A DNA stretch of 26,087 nt. It comes from JALTBU01 sp964410645. GTDB lineage: Bacteria > Campylobacterota > Campylobacteria > Campylobacterales > Nautiliaceae. The translations under genes and the position numbers were made by a program. Within the stretch, counting starts at the first letter, position 1. Every line of letters begins with the position of its first letter. This document shows, piece by piece, positions 6,950-15,757 of this stretch. The stretch lies in NCBI GenBank assembly GCA_964410645.1, contig CAYPHV010000019.1:1-26087 (forward strand), written 5' to 3'. The notes under the pieces were generated by a model. It had not been told where the DNA came from and ran no database searches. It saw only the letters and a program-made list of their open reading frames with translations.

Positions 6950-8779
6950 CTAAACCTTTAAATATCGTTTAGTATCTTCTTTCACAATATCGCCCATTTG
7001 GTCTAAATAATCAAGATATGCAACAATATATTTTCTACTCATTGGCATTTCTTCTTTAAATATTTTTACATCAATGTATCCTCTTTTTTTAATAACATCC
7101 CTCATTTTATTAATAACAGAATTCAGGTGATTGCTTGCTACAAATATATTATGGGCAAGTCTTATAACTTTTTTCGATGAAGTAAGTTTTTTCATTGCAT
7201 TATCGCCCACTTTCCTGTCAATTGCAAGTTTTTCATAAATATTATACGGTGCCTGAGGGGTTGCTCCGGAATTTTCTAAAATTGCCAATAACCTGTTTTC
7301 AACTGATTTTTCCATATTAGCATTTTTTAAATCTTTTTTCTTATAAATATTTCCGTCTTTTACCAGATATCCTTCTTCAATAATTTCGTTCAACACCGAT
7401 TTTATAATACCTTCGCTTGCCCATTTTATTCTAAGTTTTAATGATGACGGGGAAAGAAAAGCCAAATTGTTTTTATCATAAATATCCAATATTATTTTTT
7501 TTATTTCTTTCTTTACTTTTTTATGAAAAATATTAAAATTATCTTCGTCTATAAACACATCTTTCAAGTTTTTTGCAATATCAAGAGCTTCTTTTGGAGA
7601 AATATTAAACCTCTGATAGCTCTGAAGCAGGCCAAATCCTCTTTTATGATTCTCAACCAATATTTCAAATGCTTTTTTAAAATCTCCATTTTTAAGTTTT
7701 TCTAAAAGTTCGATTTTTTTCTTTTTTTTAATAGGATCCGCAATAGGATTTAAAATTTCCCCTCCTCCAATAACTCTTCCATTATGCAAAATTACAAACG
7801 GATCTTTATAAATAAGATATGCTTTTTCTTTTAATTTTATACTTGCAAATCCTTCTTTTTCTTTAGAATTTAACATAAGTACTTTTGCCGGAATTCTTTT
7901 AGCACCACTAATAAACAAAACATCCATGTTATGAACTATTTCTTTATTGTGAATAGGCTTTATATATACATCTATCTGTTTAAATCCCCTTAAATACCCT
8001 TTTGAACTTATTAAATAACCTTTTTGAATCTCTTTATGCGGAATATTAAGATTTATTGCAGCCCTTTCATGAGTAACTATTTCTTCTACATTTTTTCCGT
8101 GAACCTGCAAATTTTTAACGTTTGTTATTTTTTCAAGTTCATTTATATATACTTTGTCCTTAAGCTTAAGCCGGCCACTTAAAACGGTTCCTGTAACAAC
8201 CGTTCCTATTCCTTTTAATGAAAAAACTCTATCTATATAATATCTGAAAAATTTTGAAGTATTGTATTCTCTTGCCGGCAGATTAAATAAATAATTTTTC
8301 AATTTTTCTATACTTTGTTTATTTTTAATAGAGGTTGGAATAATAGTCAATAATTTTAAATTTTCATAATTTTTTAAAAGTTCTTTAATTTCTTTTTCCC
8401 GTTTTTCTATAATACTTTCATCCGCCAAATCCGCTTTTGTCAAAGCTATTATAATATTCTTTACTTTTAAAATGTTTAAAACTTCCAAATGTTCAATCGT
8501 TTGAGGCATAACCCCCTCATTCGCATCAACAGCAAACAAAGTCGCATCAAACCCAAATGCTCCGCTAATCATATTCTTAACCAATTTTTCATGTCCCGGA
8601 ACATCTATAAACGCTACGTTTACATTGTTTTTTTGCATATTGGTAAAACTTAAATCAATGGTAATACCTCTTTGTTTTTCTTCTTTTAATTCATCTCCGT
8701 TATATCCTGTCATAGCTTCTATTAAAGAAGTTTTTCCATGATCAACATGTCCGGCGGTTCCTATAATAATATGTCTCAT
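6950..8779 (-). CDS. selB: Selenocysteine-specific translation elongation factor SelB
   Basis: A 609-residue GTPase, close to the 614 residues of E. coli SelB. GTP-binding motifs are G1 GHVDHGKT (10-17), the RGIT effector region (37-40), G3 DVPGHE (59-64) and G4 TKAD (114-117). Domains II and III contain the expected GTVVTGTVLSG stretch. The C-terminal third is a chain of winged-helix domains that in SelB recognise the SECIS hairpin of selenoprotein mRNAs. It delivers Sec-tRNA to UGA codons on the ribosome. Start and stop overlap by one base with the upstream selA (TAATG), so selA and selB form a coupled operon. Its targets in this window are the formate dehydrogenase and SelD mRNAs. Confidence 0.96.
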   Translation of the reverse strand: MRHIIIGTAGHVDHGKTSLIEAMTGYNGDELKEEKQRGITIDLSFTNMQKNNVNVAFIDVPGHEKLVKNMISGAFGFDATLFAVDANEGVMPQTIEHLEVLNILKVKNIIIALTKADLADESIIEKREKEIKELLKNYENLKLLTIIPTSIKNKQSIEKLKNYLFNLPAREYNTSKFFRYYIDRVFSLKGIGTVVTGTVLSGRLKLKDKVYINELEKITNVKNLQVHGKNVEEIVTHERAAINLNIPHKEIQKGYLISSKGYLRGFKQIDVYIKPIHNKEIVHNMDVLFISGAKRIPAKVLMLNSKEKEGFASIKLKEKAYLIYKDPFVILHNGRVIGGGEILNPIADPIKKKKKIELLEKLKNGDFKKAFEILVENHKRGFGLLQSYQRFNISPKEALDIAKNLKDVFIDEDNFNIFHKKVKKEIKKIILDIYDKNNLAFLSPSSLKLRIKWASEGIIKSVLNEIIEEGYLVKDGNIYKKKDLKNANMEKSVENRLLAILENSGATPQAPYNIYEKLAIDRKVGDNAMKKLTSSKKVIRLAHNIFVASNHLNSVINKMRDVIKKRGYIDVKIFKEEMPMSRKYIVAYLDYLDQMGDIVKEDTKRYLKV

Positions 8780-10122
8780 TATCTTACCTTGCAGCTTAAT
8801 AATTCGTTTGTAATATTAGCCATTTTATTTATTTCATCTTCCTGAATTGTTCTGAAATCAAGCAAAAAATGTTCATTTTCTATTCTGCCGATAATTAAAT
8901 TCTCCCTAAATTTTTTTTCCCACTTTTGCGCGTTACCATCAATTGCCACGGCAATACTCGGAATTTTTTTATTCGGCATAGTTCCTCCTCCTACAAATGT
9001 ATAAGTTTCAATAATTTTAGCTTTTAACCCGGGAGTCAAAGACAAAAATTTTTCCGCTTTTTCTTTTAACTTATCAACCGGCGTAAAAAGCATTTTTAAA
9101 GTGGGAATTTTATCATATTCTTTTTTTATATAAGCTATTGCACTTTCTTCTATAAGAGAAATAGTTATCTTACCAACTCTGAACATTCTTAATATCTGAT
9201 TTTTTTTAAGTTTGTCAATAAATTCTTTTTTTCCCAAAATAATTCCGGCCTGAACACCTCCGAATAATTTATCTCCACTAAAACTTATTAAAGAAGGGCT
9301 ATATTTCATAATATCTATAATAGAAGGCTCACAATGATTAAGTCCGTAAGGCAATTCCGGAATATAAGCACTTCCTAAATCATAATAATCCATAAGCCCT
9401 GTTTCTTTTGCCATTTTTATTATTTCATTAAAAGAGACTTCCTCACTGAACCCTTCAATTGAATAATTGGATTTATGAACTTTCATAAGCATTGCAGTAT
9501 TGGCATTTATAGCATTTATATAATCTTTTTTGTGCGTTTTATTTGTAGTTCCTATTTCTTTTAAAACAGCTCCGCTTGCGCTCATAACCTCCGGAATTCT
9601 AAAACTTCCTCCAATTTCTACCAATTCTCCCCTGGAAACTATCGCTTCTTTATTTTTGGCAAATGTGTTTAAAATCAAAAATACTGCGGCAGCATTGTTA
9701 TTTACAATCAAGGCATCTTCACTGCCAAATAAAAAACTTAAATGCTTTGCCGTATGATAATATCTGTCTCCTCTTTTCCCTTTTTCCAAATCATATTCCA
9801 GATTACAGTAATGACCGCTTATCTTTTTTGCTTTATCAAAAATTTCTTCATCAATTAAACTTCTGCCCAAATTTGTATGAATAATGATACCGGTGGCATT
9901 TATTACATTTTTAATAGAAGGGGTTGTAACATCTTTATATTTAAATTTAATACTTTCTATAATTTTTTCTTCGTCTATCTTTTTTATTTGACCGTTTTTT
10001 ATTGCATGTCTTACATTTTCAATAACATCCTTGGTAATTTTGGAAACTAAAGAACTTTCATATTGTTTAAACTTTGAAACTATCTTATCTACTTTGGGAA
10101 TATTCCTAAAAAGATTTTGCAT
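8779..10122 (-). CDS. selA: L-seryl-tRNA(Sec) selenium transferase SelA
   Basis: A 447-residue PLP enzyme. The PLP-binding lysine is Lys285 in 'LISFSGDKLFGGVQAG', matching Lys295 of E. coli SelA. An N-terminal tRNA-binding helical domain precedes the core, and the conserved INATGIIIHTNLGRS lies at 75-89. It converts seryl-tRNA-Sec to selenocysteinyl-tRNA-Sec with selenophosphate. The start follows AAAAAGGAATATA. A possible -10 (minus-strand TAAAAT) lies in the 65-base gap behind the regulator gene, although read-through from that gene is also possible because both are on the same strand. It overlaps selB by one base. Confidence 0.96.
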   Translation of the reverse strand: MQNLFRNIPKVDKIVSKFKQYESSLVSKITKDVIENVRHAIKNGQIKKIDEEKIIESIKFKYKDVTTPSIKNVINATGIIIHTNLGRSLIDEEIFDKAKKISGHYCNLEYDLEKGKRGDRYYHTAKHLSFLFGSEDALIVNNNAAAVFLILNTFAKNKEAIVSRGELVEIGGSFRIPEVMSASGAVLKEIGTTNKTHKKDYINAINANTAMLMKVHKSNYSIEGFSEEVSFNEIIKMAKETGLMDYYDLGSAYIPELPYGLNHCEPSIIDIMKYSPSLISFSGDKLFGGVQAGIILGKKEFIDKLKKNQILRMFRVGKITISLIEESAIAYIKKEYDKIPTLKMLFTPVDKLKEKAEKFLSLTPGLKAKIIETYTFVGGGTMPNKKIPSIAVAIDGNAQKWEKKFRENLIIGRIENEHFLLDFRTIQEDEINKMANITNELLSCKVR

Positions 10123-10187
10123 TATATTCCTTTTTAAATTTTAATATATTTTATCAAAAAAAGAAATGTTATTAAAGATAATTTAAG

Positions 10188-10832
10188 CTAATCTATCAAA
10201 GATTTCAGTTTATCAAAATCTTTTATCAAATATTTGTAATTATCCAATTTTTCCAATAAACCTGCCTTTATAAGTTCATTTATAGCTTTGGAAGATGTTT
10301 GCCTTTCACTGGCAATAAAAGTAGCAAGTTCTCCTATTTTTAATTTTAAGTCCACAATAATTCCGTTTTTTGTTGGGATTCCTTCTGTTTTAGCCACATC
10401 ATAAATAAAATATAACAATCTTTTCTTGCAATTGGTAAATACTATTCCTTTTATTATATCTTTTTCTATAAATGAAATTTTTGCTATATTGTTCAAAACC
10501 AAATTACAAAACATAGTATTTGAAAAAATTTCTGTATATTGTGAAGCTTTGACTTCGTATATTTCACAATCTTCCAAAATTTCAAATATACTGTCGGAAT
10601 AAGGAATATAAATATTGTTTTTCTGCAGATAATAAAGAGTAAATTCTTTGTTTTCATAAAGCAAACTGACTTTTACTTTTCCTGATTTGATCATTAATAA
10701 TTTTATATCATTTGAATCAAAATAAACAATTTCCCCTTTTTTATATTTTTTTAGTAGCAGTGATTCTATTTCTTTTTTTGAAAATATTTTATTCAAATCA
10801 TAACTGTCAATTTTTATTCTGCAACAATCCAT
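10188..10832 (-). CDS. Crp/Fnr-family transcriptional regulator
   Basis: A 214-residue protein with an N-terminal cyclic-nucleotide-binding-like beta barrel (ILL-type phrasing 'IKLLMIKSGKVKVSLL', residues 42-58), a long dimerisation helix, and a C-terminal winged helix around 166-205. The recognition helix reads ASERQTSSKAINEL, where Gln178 and Lys182 occupy the places of the usual Glu and Arg of Fnr/Crp, suggesting altered operator preference. Cysteines are at 3, 4, 89, 109 and 135; the Fnr iron-sulfur pattern C-x3-C-x5-C is absent. It is divergent from the formate hydrogenlyase operon and separated by 133 bases containing two palindromes, so it is the best candidate regulator of that operon and probably of itself. 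The effector is unknown. Confidence 0.8.
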   Translation of the reverse strand: MDCCRIKIDSYDLNKIFSKKEIESLLLKKYKKGEIVYFDSNDIKLLMIKSGKVKVSLLYENKEFTLYYLQKNNIYIPYSDSIFEILEDCEIYEVKASQYTEIFSNTMFCNLVLNNIAKISFIEKDIIKGIVFTNCKKRLLYFIYDVAKTEGIPTKNGIIVDLKLKIGELATFIASERQTSSKAINELIKAGLLEKLDNYKYLIKDFDKLKSLID

Positions 10833-10850
10833 TACAACTCCTTTAAATGA

Positions 10851-10856
10851 ATTATA
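10851..10856 (-). promoter_or_regulatory. Possible -10 box of the Crp/Fnr regulator gene
   Basis: The minus strand reads TATAAT, 18 bases before the regulator ATG. The palindrome at 10863-10880 covers the -35 region of this promoter, the expected position for autorepression. Confidence 0.45.
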
Positions 10857-10862
10857 ACAAAT

Positions 10863-10880
10863 AATGAATAAATATTCATT
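10863..10880. promoter_or_regulatory. Crp/Fnr-type palindrome AATGAAT-N4-ATTCATT
   Basis: AATGAATAAATATTCATT is a perfect 7+7 palindrome with a 4-base spacer in the regulator/fdhF intergenic region. It shares the ATGAAT/ATTCAT half-sites with the site at 6410-6425. It overlaps the -35 area of the regulator's own promoter and lies about -67 from the predicted fdhF transcription start. The two copies suggest a true operator for an Fnr-family regulator, most simply the adjacent one. Confidence 0.6.
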
Positions 10881-10890
10881 TTCGAAATCA

Positions 10891-10908
10891 GTGTCTTTTA
10901 TATGACAC
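10891..10908. promoter_or_regulatory. Palindrome GTGTC-N8-GACAC upstream of fdhF
   Basis: GTGTCTTTTATATGACAC has perfect 5-base arms. The core TGTC-N8-GACA is shared with the site at 23807-23822. Its centre is 27.5 bases before the TATATT at 10927, i.e. about -40, a class II activator position. A Crp-like regulator is the likely ligand, because spacing and arm layout resemble TGTGA-N6-TCACA. Confidence 0.6.
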
Positions 10909-10926
10909 GGATGCTAATAAAAAAGA

Positions 10927-10932
10927 TATATT
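10927..10932 (+). promoter_or_regulatory. -10 box of the formate hydrogenlyase operon
   Basis: TATATT is placed about 40 bases before the fdhF ATG, with the palindrome at 10891-10908 centred 27.5 bases upstream. No good -35 is visible, as expected for an activator-dependent promoter. Confidence 0.45.
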
Positions 10933-10965
10933 ATTTTGATAAATAAAATCCTAAAAGGAGAAATA

Positions 10966-13197
10966 ATGGCAAGAGTACAAACCACATGTCCTTATTGCGG
11001 GACTGGTTGTAGTATAGATTTAATAGTAGAAAACGGCAAAATTATAAGAGCGGAAGGTACAAAAAACCATCCGGTCAATGACGGTGAATTATGCCTAAAA
11101 GGTATGTTTGGATGGGAATACGTCCAGTCTCCAAAGAGACTAACAAAACCTCTTATCAGAAAAAAAGACGGTAAATATTCAAGAGAAGGACATTTAGAGG
11201 AAGCTTCATGGGAAGAAGCATACGCCCTTGTTGCTTCAAAAATAAAAGAAACAGTTGAAAAATATTCTCCTGAAAGCATTGTCGGTTTTTCATCTGCTAG
11301 ATGCACAGATGAAGAAAACTATGTTTTTCAAAAATTTATAAGAGCATTGGGTTCAAATAACGTAGATCACTGCGCACGTTTCTGACACGGTCCTACAGCA
11401 GCCGGTCTGGCTGAAACACTTGGAAGCGGGACTACAACAAACGATTTAGCAGAATCCGCAACAGATACAGATGTATTTTTATTGATAGGGACAAATACCA
11501 GCGAATGTCATCCTATAATAGCTATGCAGATATTAAGAGGCCTTGAAAGAGGGGCAAAACTCATTGTAATAGATATTAAAAAAACAGATATGGCCAAAAA
11601 AGCAGATATCTTTCTTCAGATACCTATTGGATATAATATTAGATTAATGAATTCAATGATTAATTATATTATTCAAAACGATTTATACGATAAAGATTTC
11701 GTAAAAAATCATACTAATGGATTTGAATGGTTAAAAGAAACAGTTAAAGATTTCACATTTGATAAAGTGGAAAAAGACACGGGTATTTCAAAAGAGCTTT
11801 TGATTAAAGCCACTGAAATGTATGCAAAAGGAAACCCTTCCTCACTTATTTACACAATGGGAATTACCCAGTTTACAGATGGAACATATAATGTAATGAG
11901 TACATCAAATTTAGCTATTCTAACAGGAAATTTAGGTAAAAAAGGCGGAGGCGTCAATCCTCTAAGAGGCCAAAATAATGTTCAGGGTGCGGGAGATATG
12001 GGCGCTCTTCCTTTTGGCTTGCCAAGTGGAAAAGTAACTAACCCTGAGGCCCGTAAAAAAGCCGAAAAACTTTGGGGCTTTAAAATAAATCCGATTCCGG
12101 GCTTAAAACTCTCTCAAGTGCCTCATGCAATTGATGAGGGAAAAGTAAAACTGTTATATATCTTTGGAGAAAATCCTGTAATGAGCGACCCATGGACAGA
12201 ACATTTTATTCATGCTGCTAAAAAAACAGATTTTATAGTCGTTCAGGATATATTTCTTACAGAAACAGCCCAGGAAGCGGATGTTGTATTACCAAGTGCG
12301 TGTTGGGGTGAAAAAGACGGAACATTTATTAATACCTCAAGAAGAGTTCAAATAGTAAGAAAAGCAGTTAATCCTCCTGCTGATTTAGAGCCTGATTGGA
12401 AAGTAATCTGTAATGTAGCCAATAAAATAGGACTAAAAGGGTTTAATTTCAATACGGCTGAAGAAATCTGGAATGAAGTCAGAAAATTTAATCCTTTCAA
12501 ATTTAAAGGAATTAGTTATAAAAGAATGGCTGAGTTAAATGGAATAAGTTGGCCTTGTCCTGATGAAAATCATCCGGGAACTCCATGTCTATATGAAGAT
12601 AAAAAATCTTTCTTGCCTGATGGAAAATTCAGACTTGTACCTATCGGCTACACACTTGATAAAAATGAACGTTTTACACTGGAAAAGAAAATAAGAAAAG
12701 AACTAAATGTTCCTGACGATTATCCAGTAGGTGTAGGATGTATGAGTGAAGAGCCTACGGAAGAATATCCTTGTATGTATACAACAGGCAGAAAAGTTTA
12801 TCATTATCATACAGGAACAATGACAAGAAAATGTAAACCTCTTGAAATGGGAGCGGATATTATGGGTCCTGTTATTGAAGTCAGCGAAGATATAGCCAGA
12901 GAAAGAAATCTGGAAAACGGATGCTACGCTGTACTTTGGAATAAAAGAGGAAAAATCGCCGCAAAATTAATGATAAACAAAGATTTAAGACATGGAACCA
13001 TATTTACAACATTCCATTATGCGGAAGCTGACGGAAATGAACTTACCAATCCTGAAGACCCGGATCCAATGTCAGGTATGACTCCGATGAAAATGTCAAT
13101 AGCAAATATTAAAAGAATTTCTGAAGAAGAATTTTTAGAAATAAGACAAGAAACACTTAGCGAAATAGAACCTGAAATTATTGAAAGAAGGGGTTAA
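10966..13197 (+). CDS. fdhF: Selenocysteine formate dehydrogenase H-type (TGA at 11383 read as Sec140)
   Basis: A 743-residue molybdopterin (Mo or W) oxidoreductase that oxidises formate to CO2. The N terminus holds one [4Fe-4S] site with Cys8, Cys11, Cys15 and Cys43. The active-site context is 'NNVDHCARF-U-HGPT', with selenocysteine at residue 140 encoded by TGA at 11383-11385, the same position as in E. coli FdhF, and His141 next to it. The two parts around the TGA are one continuous frame, not a frameshift. The C-terminal dinucleotide-binding domain includes YPCMYTTGRKVYHYHTGTMT. There is no twin-arginine signal, so the enzyme is cytoplasmic. The ATG at 10966 follows AAAAGGAG. It heads an operon whose next gene starts two bases after its stop and encodes the electron-transfer partner. 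Confidence 0.96.
11386..11420 (+). promoter_or_regulatory. Bacterial SECIS hairpin of fdhF
   Basis: Immediately after the TGA, CAGCC-GGTCT-GGCTG (11399-11413) forms a 5-bp stem with the GGUCU apical loop known to be read by SelB in E. coli fdhF. From memory of the E. coli element, the loop begins 18 bases after the UGA in both, so geometry as well as loop is preserved. Confidence 0.85.
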
Positions 13198-13198
13198 A

Positions 13199-13771
13199 AT
13201 GCAAGCAACAAGAAAAAATAAATTTGTAATATGCAATCCTGAAAAATGTATAGGATGCTGCACCTGTATGGCGGCTTGTTATCAATCAGCATATGAAAGG
13301 GGGAAATTAGCTACCCCAAGACTTATAGTTACAAGAACAACAAACGGCGTAATGCCAAATCAATGCAGACAGTGTGACGATGCACCATGTGCAAAAGTTT
13401 GTCCTGTGGGAGCATTAACATTTGGTAATGATTGTATAGAACTTCATGAAGAAATTTGTATCGGTTGTAAATTATGTACTATCGCTTGTCCTTTTGGAGC
13501 AATTAGACCGGCGGCGGAAACAATGCCTTCGGTTGATTATTCTGTAGAACCCGGATCAATGCTTACATTAGAATCTGTCACAGGACTAAAAACAATTGCT
13601 GTTAAATGCGACTTGTGCAAAGGAAGAGAAGGAGGACCTGCCTGTGTTGAAGCATGTCCCACCGACGCATTAATATTCTTTGAACCAAATAAACAGGAAC
13701 AAATGGTATTAAACAAAGCAGAAAAATCTACGAATAAACTTGTTGAAACATTGCAACAAAATAAAGGATAA
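13199..13771 (+). CDS. hycB: Polyferredoxin, HycB/HydN-like electron carrier (four [4Fe-4S])
   Basis: A 190-residue protein with four cysteine groups: Cys17/20/23/27, Cys56/59/64/68, Cys87/90/93/97 and Cys137/140/149/153. This is the arrangement of DMSO-reductase-type beta subunits and of HycB. It passes electrons from formate dehydrogenase to the hydrogenase module on the cytoplasmic face. The ATG at 13199 is chosen over a TTG at 13181, because the latter lies inside fdhF and GAAGGGG precedes 13199. It starts two bases after fdhF and ends three bases before the next gene. HyfA, HydN and HycB are hard to separate by sequence. Position directly behind fdhF favours the HycB role. Confidence 0.9.
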   Translation: MQATRKNKFVICNPEKCIGCCTCMAACYQSAYERGKLATPRLIVTRTTNGVMPNQCRQCDDAPCAKVCPVGALTFGNDCIELHEEICIGCKLCTIACPFGAIRPAAETMPSVDYSVEPGSMLTLESVTGLKTIAVKCDLCKGREGGPACVEACPTDALIFFEPNKQEQMVLNKAEKSTNKLVETLQQNKG

Positions 13772-13774
13772 AAA

Positions 13775-15745
13775 ATGGGAGTGGTATATTCACTTTATAT
13801 AATAGCTGCTGTTACTTCTTTATTTTTATATAAAGAAAATAAAACAGCACTAAAAATAGGCTTTGGTTTAACAGCTTTGGCTTCGGCTTATGCTGTTTTT
13901 TATTTTTTAGTTCATTTAACATCAACGCAGTCTCTATCTCTTGGAAATTATTTTATTTTTCATCCCCATTTTGTATTAGATCCATTAAGAAATTTTTTCT
14001 CACTGGTAATTTCTCTTGTAGCATTAGCGGCTTCAATTTATTCAATGGATTATGCTAAAGATTATTCAAAAGCGGGCAGTCTTGGAGTAATGGCGTTTTT
14101 TTTCAGTTCATTTATCCTTGCAATGCTTTTAGTTGTTTCCGCAGCAAATGTCTTTTGGTTTATGATTTTTTGGGAGTTAATGACATGGGTTTCATACTTT
14201 TTGATATGTTTTAATGATTCAAAAGAATCTCTTAGGGCTACCATTGTTTATATGGGAATTGCCCATTTTGGCGGTATAATGATTTTAGTGGCTTTATTGC
14301 TTTTGTCTTATAATGCAGGTTCTCTAGAATTCAGTCATTTTCATAATTTATCTCTTTCACCTGCAATGGCAGCTATTATATTCTTATTTGCCTTTTTTGG
14401 CTTCGGTTCAAAAGCGGGTATGTTCCCGCTTCATGTGTGGTTGCCAATGGCTCACCCAGCGGCGCCATCTAACGTATCTGCCCTTATGAGCGGTGTTATG
14501 ATTAAAGTGGCAATTTATGGAATGATTCAAACTTGTTTATGGTTGCCTCTAGCGTCATGGATGGGAATTACAATATTAATTATAGGAGCACTTTCAGCAC
14601 TGCTTGGTGTATTGTATGCCTTAATGCAGCATGATTATAAAGCGCTTTTGGCTTACCATTCAGTCGAAAATATAGGAATTATTCTTTTAGGCCTGGGAGT
14701 CGGTGTTTACGGCATAGCTATACATTCCCCTACTCTTGCAGCAATTGGATTTTTAGCAGGTTTATATCATGTACTAAACCACGCAACATTTAAAGGATTG
14801 CTTTTCTTAGGTGCCGGAAGTGTATTATATACCACACATACTAAGAATATGGAAGTTTTAGGAGGACTTGCAAAAAAAATGCCTCTAACAGCTTTTGCAT
14901 TTTTAATAGGTTCTATGGCAATATCAGCACTTCCTCCTCTAAACGGATTTGTCAGTGAATGGTTAACTTATCAAGCTATGCTTCAGGCTGCACTCGGCGA
15001 GGGAATTTTATACAGATTTGCTTTTACCTTATCAATTGTTGCTTTGGCACTCACAGGTGCACTTGCAGTTTTTTGTTTTGTAAAAGTATACAGTGTTGTT
15101 TTCGGTGGAGTTCCAAGAAATAAACAAATTTATGAAAAAGCAAAAGAAGTTCCTCTTTCAATGCTTACCGGTATGTATTTATTGGTTGTTGCATGTTTTG
15201 CTTTTGGTCTTGGAGCAACAAAGGTAGTTCATTATTTAATGAATATTGTTTCTTCATTTGCAGGAAATTATCAGGCAACATCACACGGAGATTTAATTTC
15301 ACCTCTTGGCTCAATAATGTCAACACCGTTTATAGCCATTATGTTGATATCTTTCTTGGCGTTGCCGTTTATTTTTGTAGTAATATACATTAATAATTCA
15401 AAAATAAAAACAACTCTTAGAGAAACAAAACCTTGGGCTTGTGGATTTAAATATTCTCCAAGAATGCAAATGACTGCGGCACCGTTTACCGGAAGTTTAA
15501 GAAAATTAACAGACTGGTTATACAGATCAAATACAAAAGTTGAAGATCAGGGATATTTCAAACCTGTAAAATTTTCTTATCATGCCAGAGATATTTGGTG
15601 GGATATATTTTATACACCGTTTATCAAAATTACAACCTACACATCAGAAAAAATGAAATATTTGCAAAACGGAAATACAAATATTTATGTTTTATATATT
15701 TTATTGGCGTTATTTATTTTCGTCGGTATAGCATATCTGCTATAA
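13775..15745 (+). CDS. hyfB: Hydrogenase-4 membrane subunit HyfB/HycC (antiporter-like, NuoL/M family)
   Basis: A 656-residue very hydrophobic protein of the proton-conducting antiporter-like family. The core has the conserved 'FFGFGSKAGMFPLHVWLPMAHPAAPSNVSALMSGVMIK' region in divided form, with the key transmembrane Lys of the K-A-G motif, a downstream helix with 'LLAYHSVENIGIILLG', and Glu in 'MIFWELMTWVSYF'. It carries the additional C-terminal membrane and amphipathic helix region of HyfB (after residue 530). In group 4 hydrogenases this subunit couples electron transfer to ion translocation. It is the first of two antiporter-like subunits in this operon. The ribosome site AAGGA overlaps the previous stop. 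Confidence 0.93.
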   Translation: MGVVYSLYIIAAVTSLFLYKENKTALKIGFGLTALASAYAVFYFLVHLTSTQSLSLGNYFIFHPHFVLDPLRNFFSLVISLVALAASIYSMDYAKDYSKAGSLGVMAFFFSSFILAMLLVVSAANVFWFMIFWELMTWVSYFLICFNDSKESLRATIVYMGIAHFGGIMILVALLLLSYNAGSLEFSHFHNLSLSPAMAAIIFLFAFFGFGSKAGMFPLHVWLPMAHPAAPSNVSALMSGVMIKVAIYGMIQTCLWLPLASWMGITILIIGALSALLGVLYALMQHDYKALLAYHSVENIGIILLGLGVGVYGIAIHSPTLAAIGFLAGLYHVLNHATFKGLLFLGAGSVLYTTHTKNMEVLGGLAKKMPLTAFAFLIGSMAISALPPLNGFVSEWLTYQAMLQAALGEGILYRFAFTLSIVALALTGALAVFCFVKVYSVVFGGVPRNKQIYEKAKEVPLSMLTGMYLLVVACFAFGLGATKVVHYLMNIVSSFAGNYQATSHGDLISPLGSIMSTPFIAIMLISFLALPFIFVVIYINNSKIKTTLRETKPWACGFKYSPRMQMTAAPFTGSLRKLTDWLYRSNTKVEDQGYFKPVKFSYHARDIWWDIFYTPFIKITTYTSEKMKYLQNGNTNIYVLYILLALFIFVGIAYLL

Positions 15746-15757
15746 AAGGAGAAAAAT

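Noticed and set aside
11383..11385. In-frame stop splitting the formate dehydrogenase gene into two open frames
   Set aside because: The frame is continuous on both sides, the context VDHCARF-x-HGPT is the known selenocysteine site, and a SECIS hairpin and all Sec genes are present.
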